NCBI GenBank assembly: GCA_035689345.1
Contig: DASSLR010000005.1
Coordinates: 1 to 23,961, forward strand
Origin: CF-118 sp035689345
Lineage (GTDB): Bacteria; Chloroflexota; Dormibacteria; Dormibacterales; Dormibacteraceae
DNA length: 23,961 nt
Direction: 5' to 3'
This document shows positions 22,179-23,961 of the stretch, one piece after another. Positions within the stretch are counted from its first letter, which is position 1; each line of letters starts with the position of its first letter. The notes beneath the pieces are model-generated. The model saw only the letters and a list, made by a program, of their open reading frames with translations. It was not told the DNA's origin and made no database searches. The translations under genes and the position numbers were made by a program.

Positions 22179-22556
22179 TGGTGGAGGCGGCGGGAATTGA
22201 ACCCGCGTCCGAAGCAGCGTCCCCCGGGATCTCTACGAGCGTGTCCAGGATTTTGGTTCTCGCCTGGCGGCTCCTCCCGACGGGATCCGCGTCAGCCAGC
22301 CGCGGTGGGTGTCCCGCCTCAGGGCCGCGGCGCCCCCGAGGCGGCAATCCGGTCTATGTGACGCCTTACCCCGGTCCGCCGAACTGACCGAGGAGACGCC
22401 CGGGATCTAAGTCCCGGGGCTCACGTCCTTACTGCTTACGCAGCGAGGGCGAAAGCGGTGTTCTTGTTGGCGTTTGTGAAACGCTGCGCTGTAACGCTCG
22501 CGGCTCTCGGCTCGCAATCCCGAAGCCCATCTGCCCCGTCGAGACCGGACGCCCCC
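22179..22556 (-). ncRNA. ssrA: transfer-messenger RNA (tmRNA)
   Basis: This 378-nt one-piece tmRNA rescues stalled ribosomes by acting first as alanyl-tRNA and then as mRNA. The 5' end GGGGGCG (22556-22550) pairs with CGCCUCC next to the encoded ACCA 3' end, with one G-U pair. The T arm with GGGTTCAATTCCCGCC and the 5' segment GTCCGGTCTCGACGGGG are hallmarks of tmRNA. The reading frame for the tag lies at 22436-22471 and is followed by GC-rich pseudoknot-type segments such as CCCCGGGACTTAGATCCCGGG (pairing arms near 22405-22420). The encoded CCA and single-piece form exclude the permuted tmRNAs. No SmpB gene is in the window. Confidence 0.97.
22436..22471 (-). other. tmRNA tag reading frame ANKNTAFALAA
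   Basis: From resume codon GCC (22471-22469) the frame reads A-N-K-N-T-A-F-A-L-A-A and stops at TAA (22438-22436). The ALAA end is the conserved degradation signal for ClpXP-type proteases. An upstream in-frame ACA AAC could extend it by two residues, but alanine is the usual first tag codon. Confidence 0.88.
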
Positions 22557-22585
22557 ACGAAGTTCGTGAACCTGGTTGCGCACCG

Positions 22586-22591
22586 ATTCTA
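22586..22591 (-). promoter_or_regulatory. putative -10 box TAGAAT of the tmRNA gene
   Basis: On the minus strand TAGAAT fits TANNNT and lies 29 nt upstream of the mature 5' end, so the precursor would carry about 20 extra bases for RNase P to remove. No clear -35 box is seen. Confidence 0.35.
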
Positions 22592-22609
22592 CCCACCGGG
22601 GCGCCCACC

Positions 22610-22615
22610 TACACT
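22610..22615 (+). promoter_or_regulatory. putative -10 box TACACT of the R2lox gene
   Basis: TACACT ends 9 nt before ATG 22625, so the transcript would begin only two or three bases before the start codon. It is divergent from the tmRNA promoter within the same 68-bp gap. Confidence 0.45.
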
Positions 22616-22624
22616 GGACGCTCG

Positions 22625-23551
22625 ATGGCTTCCCCGGCCGATCTCGATCGAGTGGGGCGTGCCAGCTTGCGCGAGCTGGGCGACATCCGCATCGATGACG
22701 TGCTCTCGTTCATCGATCGCGGAATCGAGAACATGCCGTCCTACATGGACCTGTACCGGCGCTGGGAGTCGCAGCAGTGGGCCGTGTCGGACATCGACTT
22801 CACGCTCGACCGGCAGGACTGGGAGAGCTTCAGCGACCTCGACCGCAAGGCCACCCTGTGGTCGCACCGCCTGTTCTTCAACGGCGAGGAGCGGGTCACC
22901 GCGACGCTGGCCCCCTTCGTATGGGCCGCGCCGACCCCGGAGATGGAGATCTTCCTGTCGACGCAGATGGTCGACGAGGCTCGCCACACCGCGTTCTTCC
23001 AGCGCTGGTGGCACGAGGTGGTCGGTACCCAGGCGAAGGATCTAACGGCGTTGCTGGCCGAGATCCGGCCGCAGACCAACGAGGGCTACAACATCCTTTT
23101 CTATGACAAGCTGCCGGCGCTGGCGCAGCGCCTGGCGAGCAACCCGAAGGACTTCGACGCGTTCGTCGAGGGTGTGACGCTCTATCACATCGTCATCGAG
23201 GCCACGATCGCGTTGACGGGTCAGCGCTTCGAGCTCGAGTCGATGCGCGAGCAGGGTCTGACCGATCGAGGCTTCTACCGCGGCTTCACGGCGGTGGCAC
23301 GCGACGAGTCGCGGCACGTGTCGTTCGGCATCAAGGTCCTGCAGGAGGCGGTGCGCTCCGACGCGGCGCGCTACGCGCCTCTGATCCAGAAGACCTTGAT
23401 CGAGTCGCTGCCCTTGATCTCTGGAACGCTCGATCCGCCCGACCCGGCCTACGTCACCGAGTACGGGCACACCGAGAGCGAGATCATCGCCTTCGCGATG
23501 GAGTCGCTGAACAAGCGCCTGCGGGCGATCGGCATCAACCTGGCCGCGTGA
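22625..23551 (+). CDS. R2-like ligand-binding oxidase (R2lox), ribonucleotide reductase R2 superfamily
   Basis: This 308-residue ferritin-like protein has the six metal ligands of the R2 superfamily: Glu88 (NGEERV), Glu118 and His121 (DEARH), Glu192 (VIEAT), Glu228 and His231 (DESRH). Two further residues mark it as R2lox rather than a true R2: Val91, three residues after Glu88, and Tyr187, five before Glu192, the spacing of the Val-Tyr ether crosslink known from Mycobacterium and Geobacillus R2lox. These proteins hold a Mn/Fe cofactor and a fatty-acid-like ligand and are thought to be oxidases of unknown substrate. Length equals that of the Mycobacterium protein (about 314). The gene overlaps the downstream acetyltransferase by GTGA and begins at a leaderless-style ATG. 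It is often mis-annotated as ribonucleotide reductase beta subunit. Confidence 0.9.
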   Translation: MASPADLDRVGRASLRELGDIRIDDVLSFIDRGIENMPSYMDLYRRWESQQWAVSDIDFTLDRQDWESFSDLDRKATLWSHRLFFNGEERVTATLAPFVWAAPTPEMEIFLSTQMVDEARHTAFFQRWWHEVVGTQAKDLTALLAEIRPQTNEGYNILFYDKLPALAQRLASNPKDFDAFVEGVTLYHIVIEATIALTGQRFELESMREQGLTDRGFYRGFTAVARDESRHVSFGIKVLQEAVRSDAARYAPLIQKTLIESLPLISGTLDPPDPAYVTEYGHTESEIIAFAMESLNKRLRAIGINLAA

Positions 23552-23961
23552 CAAGCATCGAGATCCGCCGGGTCGGCGCCGGGGACGACGCGCTGGTAAT
23601 GGCCGCCGGTCATCTGTTTGACAAGGCTGCAGATCCGGCCGCGATCGAGCGATTCCTGGCGGCCGCGGATCACCACCTGTTCCTCGCGCTGGCAGGTGGG
23701 AAGCCGGTTGGCTTCGTCAGCGGCGTGGAGCTGACGCATCCCGACAAAGGGACGGAGATGTTCCTGTACGAGCTCGCTGTGGACGAGCGTCATCGGCGCA
23801 TGGGCATCGCGTCCGAGCTGATCGCCGCCCTGCGCGACCTCGCGCGCAAGCGTGGCTGCTACGACATGTGGGTCCTGACGGACCACGACAACAAGGCGGC
23901 CTTGGGCACTTACAGGAAGAGCGGCACCGACGAGGAGAGCAGCCACGTGATGCTCACGTGG
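23548..23961 (+). CDS. GNAT acetyltransferase, AAC(3)-I-like, truncated by the window end
   Basis: The first 138 residues are present. GTG 23548 overlaps the R2lox stop by GTGA. The GNAT fold is shown by KPVGFVSGVELTHPDK (beta 3-4 region), FLYELAVDERHRRMGIASEL with the RxxGxA acetyl-CoA loop, and CYDMWVLTDHDNKAALGTYR, which is a segment typical of the aminoglycoside 3-N-acetyltransferase I type. Members of that type acetylate the 3-amino group of gentamicin-like aminoglycosides, but chromosomal relatives often have other or unknown substrates, so resistance should not be assumed. Only a few residues are probably missing at the C terminus. Coupling to R2lox is the main contextual clue. Confidence 0.85.
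   Translation, partial: MTSIEIRRVGAGDDALVMAAGHLFDKAADPAAIERFLAAADHHLFLALAGGKPVGFVSGVELTHPDKGTEMFLYELAVDERHRRMGIASELIAALRDLARKRGCYDMWVLTDHDNKAALGTYRKSGTDEESSHVMLTW

Noticed and set aside
22179..22250. A tRNA gene suggested by the T arm and CCA end
   Set aside because: No anticodon arm follows; the complementary acceptor strand is about 370 nt away and a tag frame lies between, so it is the tmRNA.
22625..23551. Ribonucleotide reductase beta subunit
   Set aside because: The Val and Tyr at the R2lox crosslink spacing and the absence of a neighbouring large-subunit gene favour R2lox.
23548..23961. Calling the acetyltransferase an aminoglycoside resistance gene
   Set aside because: The sequence is only AAC(3)-I-like, is incomplete, and lies beside a housekeeping-type gene with no mobile element; resistance cannot be inferred.

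Overview
This is a GC-rich bacterial chromosome segment (about two thirds G+C by eye), densely packed with short or negative gaps, many GTG/TTG starts and few Shine-Dalgarno sites. The gene content suggests an aerobic soil-type bacterium of an actinobacterial, Chloroflexota or Candidatus Dormibacterota-like lineage: an SCO1664-family protein, heme A synthesis genes, an InhA/FabI reductase, HadA/HadB-like dehydratases, an R2lox-type oxidase and many start codons only 6-12 nt from a TANNNT box (leaderless style). The phylum is an inference; no rRNA or ribosomal protein gene is present. I see no phage, transposon, CRISPR array or obvious defence island.

Layout. 1-1412 (+): the 3' part of an SCO1664-family gene, then a secreted, membrane-anchored protein with a Ser/Pro stalk. 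1451-6165 (+): a complete branched-chain amino acid type ABC importer (two ATPases, two permeases, a lipoprotein binding protein) closed by a strong hairpin. 6221-7042 (+): a polytopic membrane protein whose 3' end runs antisense into the next gene. 6901-9360 (-): an acyl-CoA operon (acyl-CoA dehydrogenase, HadA-like and HadB-like dehydratases, DUF2269 membrane protein). 9408-10553: a zinc-ribbon membrane protein (+), a basic coiled-coil protein (-) and an RNase H-like protein (-). 10622-10723: a hairpin plus two tandem copies of a 43-bp repeat.

10726-18664 (-): nine closely spaced genes, in transcription order a LapA-domain membrane protein, LOG-family phosphoribohydrolase, two-HKD phospholipase D-like protein, Sco1-TlpA fusion, heme A synthase (ctaA), heme O synthase (ctaB), MBL-fold hydrolase, two-domain rhodanese and enoyl-ACP reductase (fabI). 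The core looks like cytochrome oxidase maturation (heme A/O plus CuA delivery). 18706-20754 (-): a four-gene unit with a SnoaL-like protein, a cupin-class III cyclase fusion, a small membrane protein and a lipoprotein. 20815-22161 (-): a 50-residue membrane peptide gene and a large membrane protein. 22179-22556 (-): tmRNA (ssrA) with tag ANKNTAFALAA. 22625-23961 (+): an R2-like ligand-binding oxidase overlapping by 4 bp an AAC(3)-I-like GNAT acetyltransferase that runs off the window.

The points most worth a second look are the apparent AUA start of the PLD-like gene (a 4-base ATAG overlap), the Sco1-TlpA fusion with no conventional start before its membrane anchor, the recurring leaderless promoter architecture, the cupin-cyclase fusion, and the R2lox-acetyltransferase pair. 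No stretch longer than about 300 bases lacks a gene; the longest gene-free stretch (10554-10725) holds the hairpin and repeats.
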